DNA from: CAYRLW01 sp964425215
GTDB taxonomy: Bacteria; Spirochaetota; Spirochaetia; Treponematales; Breznakiellaceae
Length of the DNA stretch: 64,000 nt
Reading direction: 5' to 3'
Assembly (NCBI GenBank): GCA_964425215.1
Contig: CAYRLW010000005.1
Span: 1 to 64,000 of the forward strand
The notes beneath the pieces were generated by a model. That model saw only the letters and a list, made by a program, of their open reading frames with translations, had not been told where the DNA came from and searched no databases. Made by a program: the position numbers and the translations under genes. Shown piece by piece: positions 1-6,597 of this stretch (the first letter of the stretch is position 1; each line of letters opens with the position of its first letter).

Positions 1-66
1 TCCCCGCCCCAGGACCCCCAGCAACCTCTTTATCCCCGCCGCCCGTACTGGAGCATCCCTGGACAT
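1..66 (-). CDS. Possible 5' end of a CDS leaving the window
   Basis: A minus-strand ATG (complement of 64-66) opens 22 codons without a stop that run off the left edge; the visible peptide is basic (MSRDAPVRAAG...). No Shine-Dalgarno sequence is visible upstream. The reading is too short for any family assignment and rests only on the open frame and its GC-rich codons. Confidence 0.25.
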   Translation of the reverse strand, partial: MSRDAPVRAAGIKRLLGVLGRG

Positions 67-100
67 TTTTTTATCATTTTGATATATTCTTAGCGTATTC

Positions 101-172
101 GGCGCCGTACCCAAGCGGTAAGGGAGAGGTCTGCAAAACCTTTATGCCTCGGTTCGATTCCGAGCGGCGCCT
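101..172 (+). tRNA. tRNA-Cys (GCA)
   Basis: Full cloverleaf: 7-bp acceptor GGCGCCG (101-107) with CGGCGCC (165-171), anticodon stem GAGGT/ACCTT around loop CTGCAAA giving anticodon GCA, T-arm CTCGG-TTCGATT-CCGAG, discriminator U172 as expected for cysteine. CCA is not encoded. Confidence 0.93.
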
Positions 173-186
173 AAAGTAGATATTGG

Positions 187-585
187 ATGGCCGCCGCTTA
201 CACGGCGCTTAAAAGACTAACTCCAATTTTCAAGGCACGGATCATCTTCGGTCATGAGCCGATTCTTAATGAAGGAATCGAAGCTACGATGGATGACCAA
301 CGACTTGATCGAGCCGACAAGGCGATCATATGCTCCATCAAGACCGTTCAGGATGTACTTTCTCAAGAGAAAGCGCGGAGCAAGGAAGAGATACTCAACA
401 TCGGCATCTATCGATTTCCGCAGGAAATTGAGCTTCTAACAGAGAGTCCTGGCATCCCCGATGCGGCGGATATTTGTCTGCGGATCTATCAATTTCATCC
501 TCGCCGTCCTTCTTTTCTGACCCAGGTTCTTCCTCGATCGAGGCCTGATTATTCCTCTTGCAGTATTTTTACAATAACAAGATAA
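187..585 (+). CDS. Unrecognised ORF ending inside a palindromic repeat
   Basis: An open frame of 132 codons starts 15 bp after tRNA-Cys. I recognise no family. The central part (residues about 30-110) has a plausible soluble-protein composition, but no Shine-Dalgarno sequence precedes the ATG and a second frame is also open across 254-439. The last eight or so codons and the stop come from the repeat that begins near 554, so the C-terminus is not native. It may be the relic of a gene truncated by the repeat, or simply non-coding. Confidence 0.3.
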   Translation: MAAAYTALKRLTPIFKARIIFGHEPILNEGIEATMDDQRLDRADKAIICSIKTVQDVLSQEKARSKEEILNIGIYRFPQEIELLTESPGIPDAADICLRIYQFHPRRPSFLTQVLPRSRPDYSSCSIFTITR

Positions 586-672
586 TTATTTGCATAGTAT
601 AGAATAGTAAAAATACTGCATGTACATCTAAGGTTGCTCTTTCAAAACTCCCTGAGTTTTGAAAGAGCCTCC
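554..672 (+). repeat. Composite palindromic repeat, copy 1 (spacer stem plus hairpin B)
   Basis: Two nested palindromes. First a 13-bp stem, GCAGTATTTTTAC (560-572) with GTAAAAATACTGC (607-619), around a 34-nt AT-rich loop. Then the linker ATGTACATCTAAGGT (620-634) and hairpin B, GCTCTTTCAAAACTC (636-650) with GAGTTTTGAAAGAGC (654-668), with a CCT loop. The same modules recur near 2130, 4570, 6573, 7870, 32449 and 61694. Hairpin A is absent on the left here. Confidence 0.9.
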
Positions 673-689
673 AATATGTAATTTTGTTA

Positions 690-1991
690 TTAGTCCTCAT
701 TTAACCCCTGGGGCTTGAGACCGTAGACTTTAAGCGGATTGCTCTTACCCTTAAGTCGGACTGATCCAAAGGGTTTAAACATCCTTTGATTCCACGAGGA
801 GAGTCTTGCAAAGGTCTCTTCAGAAATGGAACAGGGAGTATTCAATACCTTACAGGTAGATTCCAGACGCGAAGCGACGTTAACCGTATCGCCGATTACG
901 GTGAAATTTTTGCGTTCATCGCTCCCAATGTCACCTACGACTACTCGTCCAAAATGTATCCCCACACCGAATTCTGTCAATTGCGGTAAATCAAGTTCCA
1001 CAAGCTTGTTTCGAAGACCTGGCAATGCGGATCTCATGTCAAGGAGACAGGAAACCGCATCGTCGCAGGGCGATCCATCGCTCCGAAGCCCAAAGACAGC
1101 CATCACCGCGTCTCCGATAAATTTATCGACGATACCGCCATGCTGTCTGATCGTTTTTGCCCAAAGACTGAAGTATAGGTTCAGCATCCCTGTTATTTTC
1201 TCGGGGTCATGGCTCTCGCTTATACGGGTAAAATTTCTCACATCCGCGAAGAGTATGCATAGTTCCGCGTTTTGCGATGTGGCCTTGCCGCTTAAGACAA
1301 TACGATCCCGTATATCTTCATCAACATACTGACCGAAAAGGGTATTGATCCGTTCTTTCAGCCGTAGGATATCTACCCTTCCCACACCAAGCGATAACGC
1401 AAGTAACGCTCCTCCCGCTAAAATATAGATATGGGTCGGATCGGATAGAAATTGGGGCATCCAAGCGCCAATTGCGCCAATGGTAAGCTCCGCCTGAGGT
1501 ATGGGCAGATTCTTGGCTCCCGAGCGTATCAAATCTTCAATTGTCTTTACTGTATCAAAATAAAAATAGAGTAACAGGAAACTCCCCACATTGGTAACCG
1601 TAAGGATAAACTCAAGCACTAGTTTGGTTCTCTGTTTCTTGGTAGCCAGTATCAGCGCTTGCATTCCCCCTGTCGCGATACTGAATATCCAAAACCAGAC
1701 ATGGGCAGAGTTTAGAACGAAGTACCACCCTTCGCGTATCTCCAACGTCGAGTATATAAGCGGAACAAGGAGTGACCCTAGGAATCTAATAGCTGGGCGA
1801 TGACCGAATTGTACCAAAATAATAGTTTGCACGAGCAAAAATCCCAAGAGCGCTACATGGTTAGTATTTGAAAAAAACGCCAAACCGTTTTGGCTGAAAT
1901 TCATCAAAATATAGAAAAGAGCAAACTGGCCAGAGGCTAGTAGCAACTCCCGTATCATCCTCTGAAAGGTCGCACCTAATTGCATGACCAA
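690..1991 (-). CDS. Membrane-anchored class III adenylate/guanylate cyclase
   Basis: 433-residue protein. Residues about 15-210 hold several hydrophobic segments (near 20-40, 45-80, 95-118, 125-145, 188-203) forming a membrane domain; residues about 240-425 are a class III nucleotidyl cyclase catalytic domain that makes cyclic nucleotide from NTP. Metal-binding Asp250 (LFADVRNF) and Asp294 (KFIGDAVMAVFG), Lys290, and the IGDTVNVASRLES motif are all present, so it should be active; Lys plus Asp at the base-selecting positions fit ATP, though specificity is inferred. The cNMP-binding proteins at 19615-21283 are possible effectors. It is convergent with the repeat at 554-672, which may act as its 3' hairpin. 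Confidence 0.9.
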   Translation of the reverse strand: MVMQLGATFQRMIRELLLASGQFALFYILMNFSQNGLAFFSNTNHVALLGFLLVQTIILVQFGHRPAIRFLGSLLVPLIYSTLEIREGWYFVLNSAHVWFWIFSIATGGMQALILATKKQRTKLVLEFILTVTNVGSFLLLYFYFDTVKTIEDLIRSGAKNLPIPQAELTIGAIGAWMPQFLSDPTHIYILAGGALLALSLGVGRVDILRLKERINTLFGQYVDEDIRDRIVLSGKATSQNAELCILFADVRNFTRISESHDPEKITGMLNLYFSLWAKTIRQHGGIVDKFIGDAVMAVFGLRSDGSPCDDAVSCLLDMRSALPGLRNKLVELDLPQLTEFGVGIHFGRVVVGDIGSDERKNFTVIGDTVNVASRLESTCKVLNTPCSISEETFARLSSWNQRMFKPFGSVRLKGKSNPLKVYGLKPQGLNED

Positions 1992-2129
1992 CTCCTGTTT
2001 GAAACTAAACTCGGTAGTCGAAAAAAGTCATCCGTATCGATGCTCGCAAACATGACAGGCGTTTTCTTACTGTTCCGCGAGTAAATCCTATTTTGATTAT
2101 AATGCACAGCAATGCATTAAGAAACCATA

Positions 2130-2182
2130 GAGGCTTTTTCAAAACTCCCTGAGTTTTGAAAAAGCCTCTTTTGAAATAACCT
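2130..2182. repeat. Palindromic repeat, copy 2 (hairpin B plus half of hairpin A)
   Basis: Perfect 18-bp stem: GAGGCTTTTTCAAAACTC (2130-2147), loop CCT, then GAGTTTTGAAAAAGCCTC (2151-2168). It is followed by a piece like the right half of hairpin A (TTTTGAAATAACCTC, to 2182). It lies between the divergent cyclase and caspase genes; the rest of 1992-2326 shows nothing coding. Confidence 0.85.
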
Positions 2183-2326
2183 CGACTGGGTATTCCATCC
2201 CAAATCTGCCGCCGGTCTGGTACTAAAAAGAGCTTCGTGGGCGTCTGGGTTTTGAGCGGAATAACCTGTAGCGCCAAGGACCGGTTTGTAGTATACTGTT
2301 TGGTGTATCATCGACAAGGAGCCGCT

Positions 2327-3460
2327 ATGCGTTGCCTCCCATTTCGTTTGTATAATCCATTCCCTATGTTTTTGTCGGCCATTATGGTATTCCTGTCCGT
2401 TCCCGGCTTGCTATGGGCCCAAAGCGTGGGAAATGGTCCGCGCTACGCCCTGGTGATCGGCAACGGTAATTATAAGGACCTGGGTAAGCTGAAAAACCCG
2501 GTGAACGATGCGACCGACATGGCCAAGGCCCTGGACGAGATGGGCTTCCAGGTGAAGCTGTTGACCGACGCGGACTTGCCCTCCATGGAAGACGCGGTCA
2601 TACGGCTTGGGAATCAGCTGTCCCAGTCGGCCGATTCTACGGGCTTCTTTTTTTACGCGGGCCACGGGGTACAGTCGGGTGGCATCAACTACCTGATCCC
2701 GGCGGACGCGCGGATCCCGTCGGAGACGTTCCTCAAGACCAAGGCGCTGGTGGCCCAGGAGGTGCTGGACACGCTTCAGCAGTCGCGGAACGCGCTTAAC
2801 GTGGTGGTGCTCGACGCCTGCCGAGACAACCCCTTTTCGTGGTCCCGCTCGGGAGCCCGGGGCCTGTCGGTGGTGGGGATCCAGCCGCCGGGGAGCATAA
2901 TCGTCTACGCGACCAGCGCCGGGAGTGTGGCCCAGGACGGCACAGGCCGCAACGGGGTGTTTACCCAGGAGCTACTGAAGCAGATCCGGACCCCGGGGCT
3001 TGAGATAAAGGACGTTTTTAACCGCACGGGTAAGATGGTGAACACGGTCACCGCCGGCAAGCAAGTCCCCGCGGTGTACAACCAGTTTTTCGACGCCGCC
3101 TACCTCGCCGGAGCCGCCGGTTCCGTGTCTTCTGTCTCGGCCGGCCCCGCCAAAAGCCCTAGCTTTGGCGCGGTAAAGGCCGCCACGGGGAACCTCTCCA
3201 TTATCCTGGCAAGCCCCGGCACGGTGAGCGTGGCGGGCATTTCCGCGGCCGTGCCCGCCGGGACGGTACCGGTGAACGACCTGCCCGCCGGTAGTCAGAC
3301 GGTGAGCGTGCGCTACGCCGACGGCCAGAGCGAAAGCCGCACGATAACCGTACCCCCAGGCGGCACGGCTAACCTGTCCTTCACGTACACGCCGCCCCCC
3401 GCACCGCAGTCCGCCCCGGCCGTCGCGGTAGCAGGGCCGGTGGAACGCCCCCCTCCATGA
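2327..3460 (+). CDS. Secreted caspase-like (peptidase C14) protein with PEGA-like domain; probable 5' part of a split gene
   Basis: 377 residues from the ATG at 2327, chosen for AAGGAG at 2316-2321 and the signal peptide it exposes (residues 1-31, ending LLWA-Q). Residues about 38-265 are a caspase p20-like domain with the His-Cys dyad: His113 in FFYAGHG and Cys165 in VLDACRDNP. Residues about 300-360 form a PEGA-like beta domain, then a Pro/Ala linker. The frame ends at TGA 3458-3460 just after a run of six C; removing one C would continue in frame into the FGE-fold gene downstream. The natural product is therefore probably a caspase-PEGA-lectin-fold fusion of about 645 residues, a plausible retroelement target. 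A real short protein or a sequencing indel cannot be told apart here. Confidence 0.85.
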   Translation: MRCLPFRLYNPFPMFLSAIMVFLSVPGLLWAQSVGNGPRYALVIGNGNYKDLGKLKNPVNDATDMAKALDEMGFQVKLLTDADLPSMEDAVIRLGNQLSQSADSTGFFFYAGHGVQSGGINYLIPADARIPSETFLKTKALVAQEVLDTLQQSRNALNVVVLDACRDNPFSWSRSGARGLSVVGIQPPGSIIVYATSAGSVAQDGTGRNGVFTQELLKQIRTPGLEIKDVFNRTGKMVNTVTAGKQVPAVYNQFFDAAYLAGAAGSVSSVSAGPAKSPSFGAVKAATGNLSIILASPGTVSVAGISAAVPAGTVPVNDLPAGSQTVSVRYADGQSESRTITVPPGGTANLSFTYTPPPAPQSAPAVAVAGPVERPPP

Positions 3461-3461
3461 A

Positions 3462-4259
3462 AACCGTCACGGCGAAATCTACGTCCAGGGTGGCACCTTT
3501 ACCATGGGAAGTCCTGCGGGCGAGGCGGGAAGAGACAGCGACGAAGGTCCACAGCACCAGGTGACGGTTTCCGACTTCTGGATGATAAAGACCGAGGTAA
3601 CCCAGAAGGACTACACCGCCCTCATGGGAACGAACCCGAGCCGTTTCAAGGGTGACAGCCTGCCGGTAGAGCAGGTGAGCTGGTACGACGCCCTGGTGTA
3701 CTGTAACAAGCTGAGCCTGCAGGACGGCCTTGAGCCCTGTTACAGCATAAACGGAGCCACCGACCCCGGCCGCTGGGGCGCAGTGCCGACCGGCAGCGAC
3801 GCCACCTGGAACAAGGCGGTCTGCAACTTCTCCGCCAACGGCTGGCGGCTACCGACAGAGGCGGAATGGGAGTACGCCTGCCGTGCCGGAACGACGACTG
3901 CGACAGCCTACGGGAACAGTCTGAGCTCCACCCAGGCGAATTTTGACGGCGGATATCCCTACGGTGGGGCGGCCGTGGGGCCGTACCTGCAAAAAACTAC
4001 CCCTGCGGGCAGTTACAAGCCCAACGCCTGGGGCCTGTACGACATGCACGGGAATGTGTATGATTGGTGCTGGGACCGGTATGGGGCGTATACGAGCGGA
4101 AGCCAGCGCGATCCGGTTGGTGCGTCCTCGGGCGACGGGCGCGTGTTGCGCGGCGGTTCCTGGGGCGGCGATGGCCGCAGTGCGCGTTTAGCCAGTCGCA
4201 ACGGCAACAATCCGCTCTTCCGCCTCTACGATATCGGGGTTCGGGTTGTGCGTCGCTAG
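3462..4259 (+). CDS. FGE-sulfatase / C-type-lectin-fold protein, probable diversity-generating retroelement target
   Basis: The first ATG in frame is 3504 (251 residues), but typical FGE-fold sequence starts before it (HGEIYVQGGTFTMGS from 3468), there is no Shine-Dalgarno, and the frame is open back into the preceding gene; it is therefore probably the 3' part of that gene. Motifs include VEQVSWYDALVYCNKLS, GWRLPTEAEWEYACR and GLYDMHGNVYDWCWDR. The last 40 residues (RVLRGGSWGGDGRSARLAS..., 4138-4259) have the layout of the variable region of treponemal TvpA-type targets, with clustered codons ending in C or T (GGC, GAT, CGC, AGT, CTC, TTC, TAC) as expected from adenine mutagenesis of AAC/AAT codons. 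A ligand-binding role is more likely than sulfatase activation. Confidence 0.8.
   Translation, partial: NRHGEIYVQGGTFTMGSPAGEAGRDSDEGPQHQVTVSDFWMIKTEVTQKDYTALMGTNPSRFKGDSLPVEQVSWYDALVYCNKLSLQDGLEPCYSINGATDPGRWGAVPTGSDATWNKAVCNFSANGWRLPTEAEWEYACRAGTTTATAYGNSLSSTQANFDGGYPYGGAAVGPYLQKTTPAGSYKPNAWGLYDMHGNVYDWCWDRYGAYTSGSQRDPVGASSGDGRVLRGGSWGGDGRSARLASRNGNNPLFRLYDIGVRVVRR
4138..4259 (+). other. Putative variable region (VR) of a diversity-generating retroelement
   Basis: The 3' end of the lectin-fold gene. At positions where related proteins have Asn-rich stretches, codons here are GGC GGC GAT GGC CGC AGT, then CTC TTC CGC CTC TAC GAT, all derivable from AAC/AAT by changing A only, while flanking codons (GGCGGTTCCTGG and the terminal IGVRVVRR) look fixed. 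No matching template repeat was found within the window. Confidence 0.5.
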
Positions 4260-4272
4260 GTCGCCAGGATAG

Positions 4273-4578
4273 AAAAGTACAGGCAATCTGTTCAATATTA
4301 TTTGTTCATTTGAAAACCTTCTGGAAGTATATCATGAAGCTGTCAAAGGCAAGCGATACAAGGATTCCTCTCTATCCTTTTCATCGCGGCGCGAACAAAA
4401 TCTGCTCGAGCTAAGGCAGAAACTGGTCGGCGGTATCTGGAAGCCAAGCGCACTCCGTAAATTTACTATTTACCAACCCAAGGAACGTATCATTGCCGCC
4501 GCTCCCTTTTCTGACAGGATAGTCCATCATGCGATAGTAAGGGTGCTTGAGCCTATATTTGAACCCCGAAGATGTATA
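4273..4578 (+). pseudogene. N-terminal remnant of a DGR/retron-type reverse transcriptase
   Basis: The frame from 4273 reads KSTGNLFNIICSFENLL, continues through GKRYKDSS, and ends ...IYQPKERIIAAAPF, DRIVHHAIVRVLEPIFEPR at about 4570. This is the conserved N-terminus and first reverse-transcriptase motif of diversity-generating-retroelement RTs (PKxRxIxAAPxxDRxVHHA). No start codon is left: a TAG stands at 4270-4272 where an ATG would be expected. All catalytic motifs (including YxDD) are missing because the frame enters the repeat at 4570. About 100 of an expected 350-400 residues remain. It starts only 13 bp after the lectin-fold gene. Confidence 0.75.
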
Positions 4579-4680
4579 TGCAGTATTTTTTCTATTCTTT
4601 ATAATATAATTATTTAGTTTTAAATTGCAAAAATACTGCAAGAGGTGTTTGCAAAAGTAATAGACTTTTGCAAACACCTC
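4570..4680 (-). repeat. Composite palindromic repeat, copy 3, inverted
   Basis: On the minus strand: hairpin A (17-bp stem GAGGTGTTTGCAAAAGT / ACTTTTGCAAACACCTC at 4642-4680, loop AATAG), then the spacer stem GCAGTATTTTT / AAAAATACTGC (4580-4590 and 4629-4639), then the terminal linker ATATACATCT ending at about 4570. Hairpin B is missing. Its right end abuts the reverse-transcriptase fragment exactly. Confidence 0.88.
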
Positions 4681-4722
4681 AATAGTATGGTATATATAGC
4701 GTTGTATTATTGGAGTCTGTGC

Positions 4723-5046
4723 ATGACCAACCTGCTTTCGTTCGTTGATCGCATCGTACCGGTTTCACGCTTCAACCGGGGTGAAGCTATAAAGATTTTT
4801 AATGAGCTTGCACAAACAGGTGCCAAGATTGTCATGAAAAATAACGCTCCAGTTTCCATCATCATGAGTCCCTAAGAGTACGAGCGCATGGTCGACGAAA
4901 ACGAAAACCTGGAGCTTCTACTCCTTGCACGGGATCGACTGGAGAAAAACGTCAAGGGATCGACCTGTTCCATCGATGATGCAATGCGTCATTTTGGCAT
5001 ACGTGAATCTGATATCGAGATGGCAGAGGACTCGGAGTTATCCTGA
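4723..5046 (+). pseudogene. RelB/Phd-like antitoxin interrupted by an in-frame stop
   Basis: ATG 4723 is preceded by TGGAG. Residues 1-50 (RFNRGEAIKIFNELAQTG, KNNAPVSIIMSP) are the DNA-binding half of a Phd/YefM/RelB-like antitoxin. TAA at 4873-4875 replaces what is normally Glu in the SPEEYERM motif; the same frame then stays open for 56 more codons (EYERMVDENENLELLLLARD...) to TGA 5044-5046, which overlaps the toxin start (TGATG). A single G-to-T change explains it. The toxin-binding half could still be made from the internal ATG at 4888, but no Shine-Dalgarno sequence is evident there. Confidence 0.8.
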
Positions 5047-5384
5047 TGGCATGGAACGTCGAATTAACCGCCGACAGTATGGAAGACCTGGAGCGGATTG
5101 ATGGATCGGTCAGGCCCGTGGTTTTGAAGGCCCTAAGGAAAGTGGCTCAGAACCTCTTGCCCGAACATGAAAGCGGGTACGGAAAGTCGCTCGGCAAACG
5201 GGGAGACCATAATCTGGTAGGATTATACAAGATTAAGCTCCAGAGGCATGGAATCAGGATAGTCTATGGACTCAAGAGGCCGGCATCGACAATGACCATC
5301 GTTATAATCGCTTTGCGAGCCGCAAATCAGGTCTACGACATGGCCGCAGAACGCCGGAAACTCATGGGCAACCTCGATAATTGA
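5046..5384 (+). CDS. RelE/ParE-family toxin
   Basis: 112 residues, start coupled to the antitoxin stop (TGATG). The core pattern WNVELTADSMEDLERIDGSVRPVVLKALRKV, YGKSLG, GLYKIKLQRHGIRIVYGL and a basic, hydrophobic C-terminus match RelE/ParE toxins, which cleave ribosome-bound mRNA or poison gyrase. The frame is intact although its antitoxin is interrupted, so either the antitoxin is still functional as fragments, the toxin is weak, or it is neutralised elsewhere. A GGGGTCTGACCCC palindrome follows at 5390-5402. Confidence 0.82.
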   Translation: MAWNVELTADSMEDLERIDGSVRPVVLKALRKVAQNLLPEHESGYGKSLGKRGDHNLVGLYKIKLQRHGIRIVYGLKRPASTMTIVIIALRAANQVYDMAAERRKLMGNLDN

Positions 5385-5388
5385 TGTA

Positions 5389-5403
5389 AGGGGTCTGACC
5401 CCT
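5389..5403 (+). terminator. Short palindrome after the toxin gene
   Basis: AGGGG-TCTGA-CCCCT lies 5 bp after the toxin stop and is followed by GCTTT. The stem is only 5 bp and the U-run short, so termination is weak at best. Confidence 0.3.
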
Positions 5404-5493
5404 GCTTTAACGTCAGCCTTGCTCGGAAGTTTCAAGGGTTCTGCCGCGGCTGACTATATGCTATACTTAAGCTGAAGCAAGCGGAGGCACACG

Positions 5494-6066
5494 ATGGCAT
5501 GGTCGGAAGGTACAGGCGCGTTGAAGCACGACGGACGGTACACGATGGCAGACTGGCGTTCCTGGCCCGACAACGAGCGCTGGGAGTTGATAGACGGCGT
5601 TGCATACGCAATGAGCCCGGCACCGCGGGTTCCCCACCAGGATAAAGCCTTTGACCTCGGCAGACAGCTGGGCAATTTTCTTGAAGGCAAGCCTTGCAGA
5701 CTCTTCATGGCTCCACTGGACGTCTTTCTCGATGAAGCCGAACGAGAAGATGGTGGTATCGTAGTCGAACCCGACGTTATGGTTGTTTGTGACCCCGGCA
5801 AGATTGCCGACGATGGCATTCACGGCGCGCCGGATTTCGTGGCGGAGGTGCTGTCGGACAGTACCGCGCACAAGGATTTCGGTGTCAAGAAAGAGCTGTA
5901 CGAGCGCACGGGCGTCGGCGAATACTGGATAATCCATCCGGATACGGGTGCCGTGTTCCAGTATGTCCGCGATGGCGCGCTGTTCGCGCCTGTCAAGGAA
6001 CACCGCCGCGGCGAGGCTGTCCAGAGCGCCATCTTTTCGGGATTCAGCTGGCGTATCGCACCATAG
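5494..6066 (+). CDS. Uma2 (DUF820) family putative restriction-type endonuclease
   Basis: 190 residues, start ATG 5494 with GGAGG nine bases upstream and TATACT at about 5462-5467 as a candidate -10. The fold signature of Uma2/DUF820 is clear: WPDNERWELIDGVAYAMSPAP at residues 20-40, then VVEPDVMVVCDP (Asp), APDFVAEVLSDSTAHKDFGVKKELYERTGVGEYWIIHPD with Glu and Lys of a PD-(D/E)xK-like site. Family members are numerous in cyanobacteria and other bacteria and their role is unproven. It stands alone in this accessory stretch. Confidence 0.85.
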   Translation: MAWSEGTGALKHDGRYTMADWRSWPDNERWELIDGVAYAMSPAPRVPHQDKAFDLGRQLGNFLEGKPCRLFMAPLDVFLDEAEREDGGIVVEPDVMVVCDPGKIADDGIHGAPDFVAEVLSDSTAHKDFGVKKELYERTGVGEYWIIHPDTGAVFQYVRDGALFAPVKEHRRGEAVQSAIFSGFSWRIAP

Positions 6067-6117
6067 CCACTATAAGTCAAGATAGTTGAGACGAAAATTT
6101 TTTAAAAGGCTCAACTA

Positions 6118-6560
6118 ATGGGGTACACGAAACGGCAACAAAGTCTGGTACTTATGAAGGTCTTACCGCCTAACAATAGACCGGTCCATGAAGTGGGGAC
6201 CTTGGGAGCGGTGTGCTGGAGAGTAAAGGCATCGGGGAAGACGATCTGGGAGCGTGGCTAATGAAGCAGGGACTGCACCGTGAACACCTTAAGCTATGGG
6301 AACAGGAGCTGGCAGAGAAAATGACCGCGAGGGAACAGAAGTACCGAGAAGAAAATCAGGGGCTTAAGAAGGAACTGAATAATACGAAATGGGAGCTCCA
6401 TAAAAAAGAAAAGGCCTTGGCCGAGCTTGCCGCGCTGTATACGCTTAAAAAAAAGCGGACGCGATCGGGGGGGCAAAAGAGTACGATTGATAGCCGAAGA
6501 GCGCCGGAGGCGCACTGCCGCGGAGCGGCAAGGCTAGATTTTGGCTGTGGAGAGAAATAA
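6118..6560 (+). pseudogene. IS3-family transposase OrfA remnant
   Basis: Two pieces in different frames. From ATG 6118: YTKRQQSLVLMKVLPPNNRPVHEV, the N-terminal helix-turn-helix start of IS3-type OrfA. From 6213: VLESKGIGEDDLGAWLMKQGLHREHLKLWEQEL, then a Lys/Glu coiled-coil leucine zipper and KALAELAALYTLKKK, the C-terminal half. The middle is deleted. At the A8 run 6444-6451 one more A would restore the usual ending (KKADAI...GAKEYD stop at about 6490). Only a trace of OrfB follows. No inverted repeats were identified; the 3' side is bounded by a partial hairpin B at 6573. Confidence 0.72.
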
Positions 6561-6572
6561 AAATAGTATCGC

Positions 6573-6597
6573 GGCTCTTTTAAAACTCAGGGAGTTT
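6573..6597 (-). repeat. Partial hairpin B, copy 4, fused to the end of the MFS gene
   Basis: GGCTCTTTTAAAACTCAGGGAGTTT is hairpin B truncated beyond its loop. Read on the minus strand it encodes the final codons ETP and the TGA stop of the MFS transporter. Confidence 0.75.

Noticed and set aside
2237..2326. Longer N-terminus for the caspase-like protein
   Set aside because: The start at 2327 has a good ribosome site and exposes a signal peptide at the right place.
3446..3460. Programmed ribosomal frameshift at the C6 run
   Set aside because: No stimulatory structure or slippery heptamer is apparent; mutation, phase variation or sequencing error explain it more simply.
3504..4259. Functional formylglycine-generating enzyme for sulfatases
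   Set aside because: The fold is the same, but the context (caspase fusion, RT fragment, variable C-terminus) and lack of sulfatase genes favour a ligand-binding variable protein.
4411..4677. Minus-strand 88-codon ORF over the RT fragment and repeat
   Set aside because: Its ends fall in the repeat palindrome and the other strand carries clear RT motifs.
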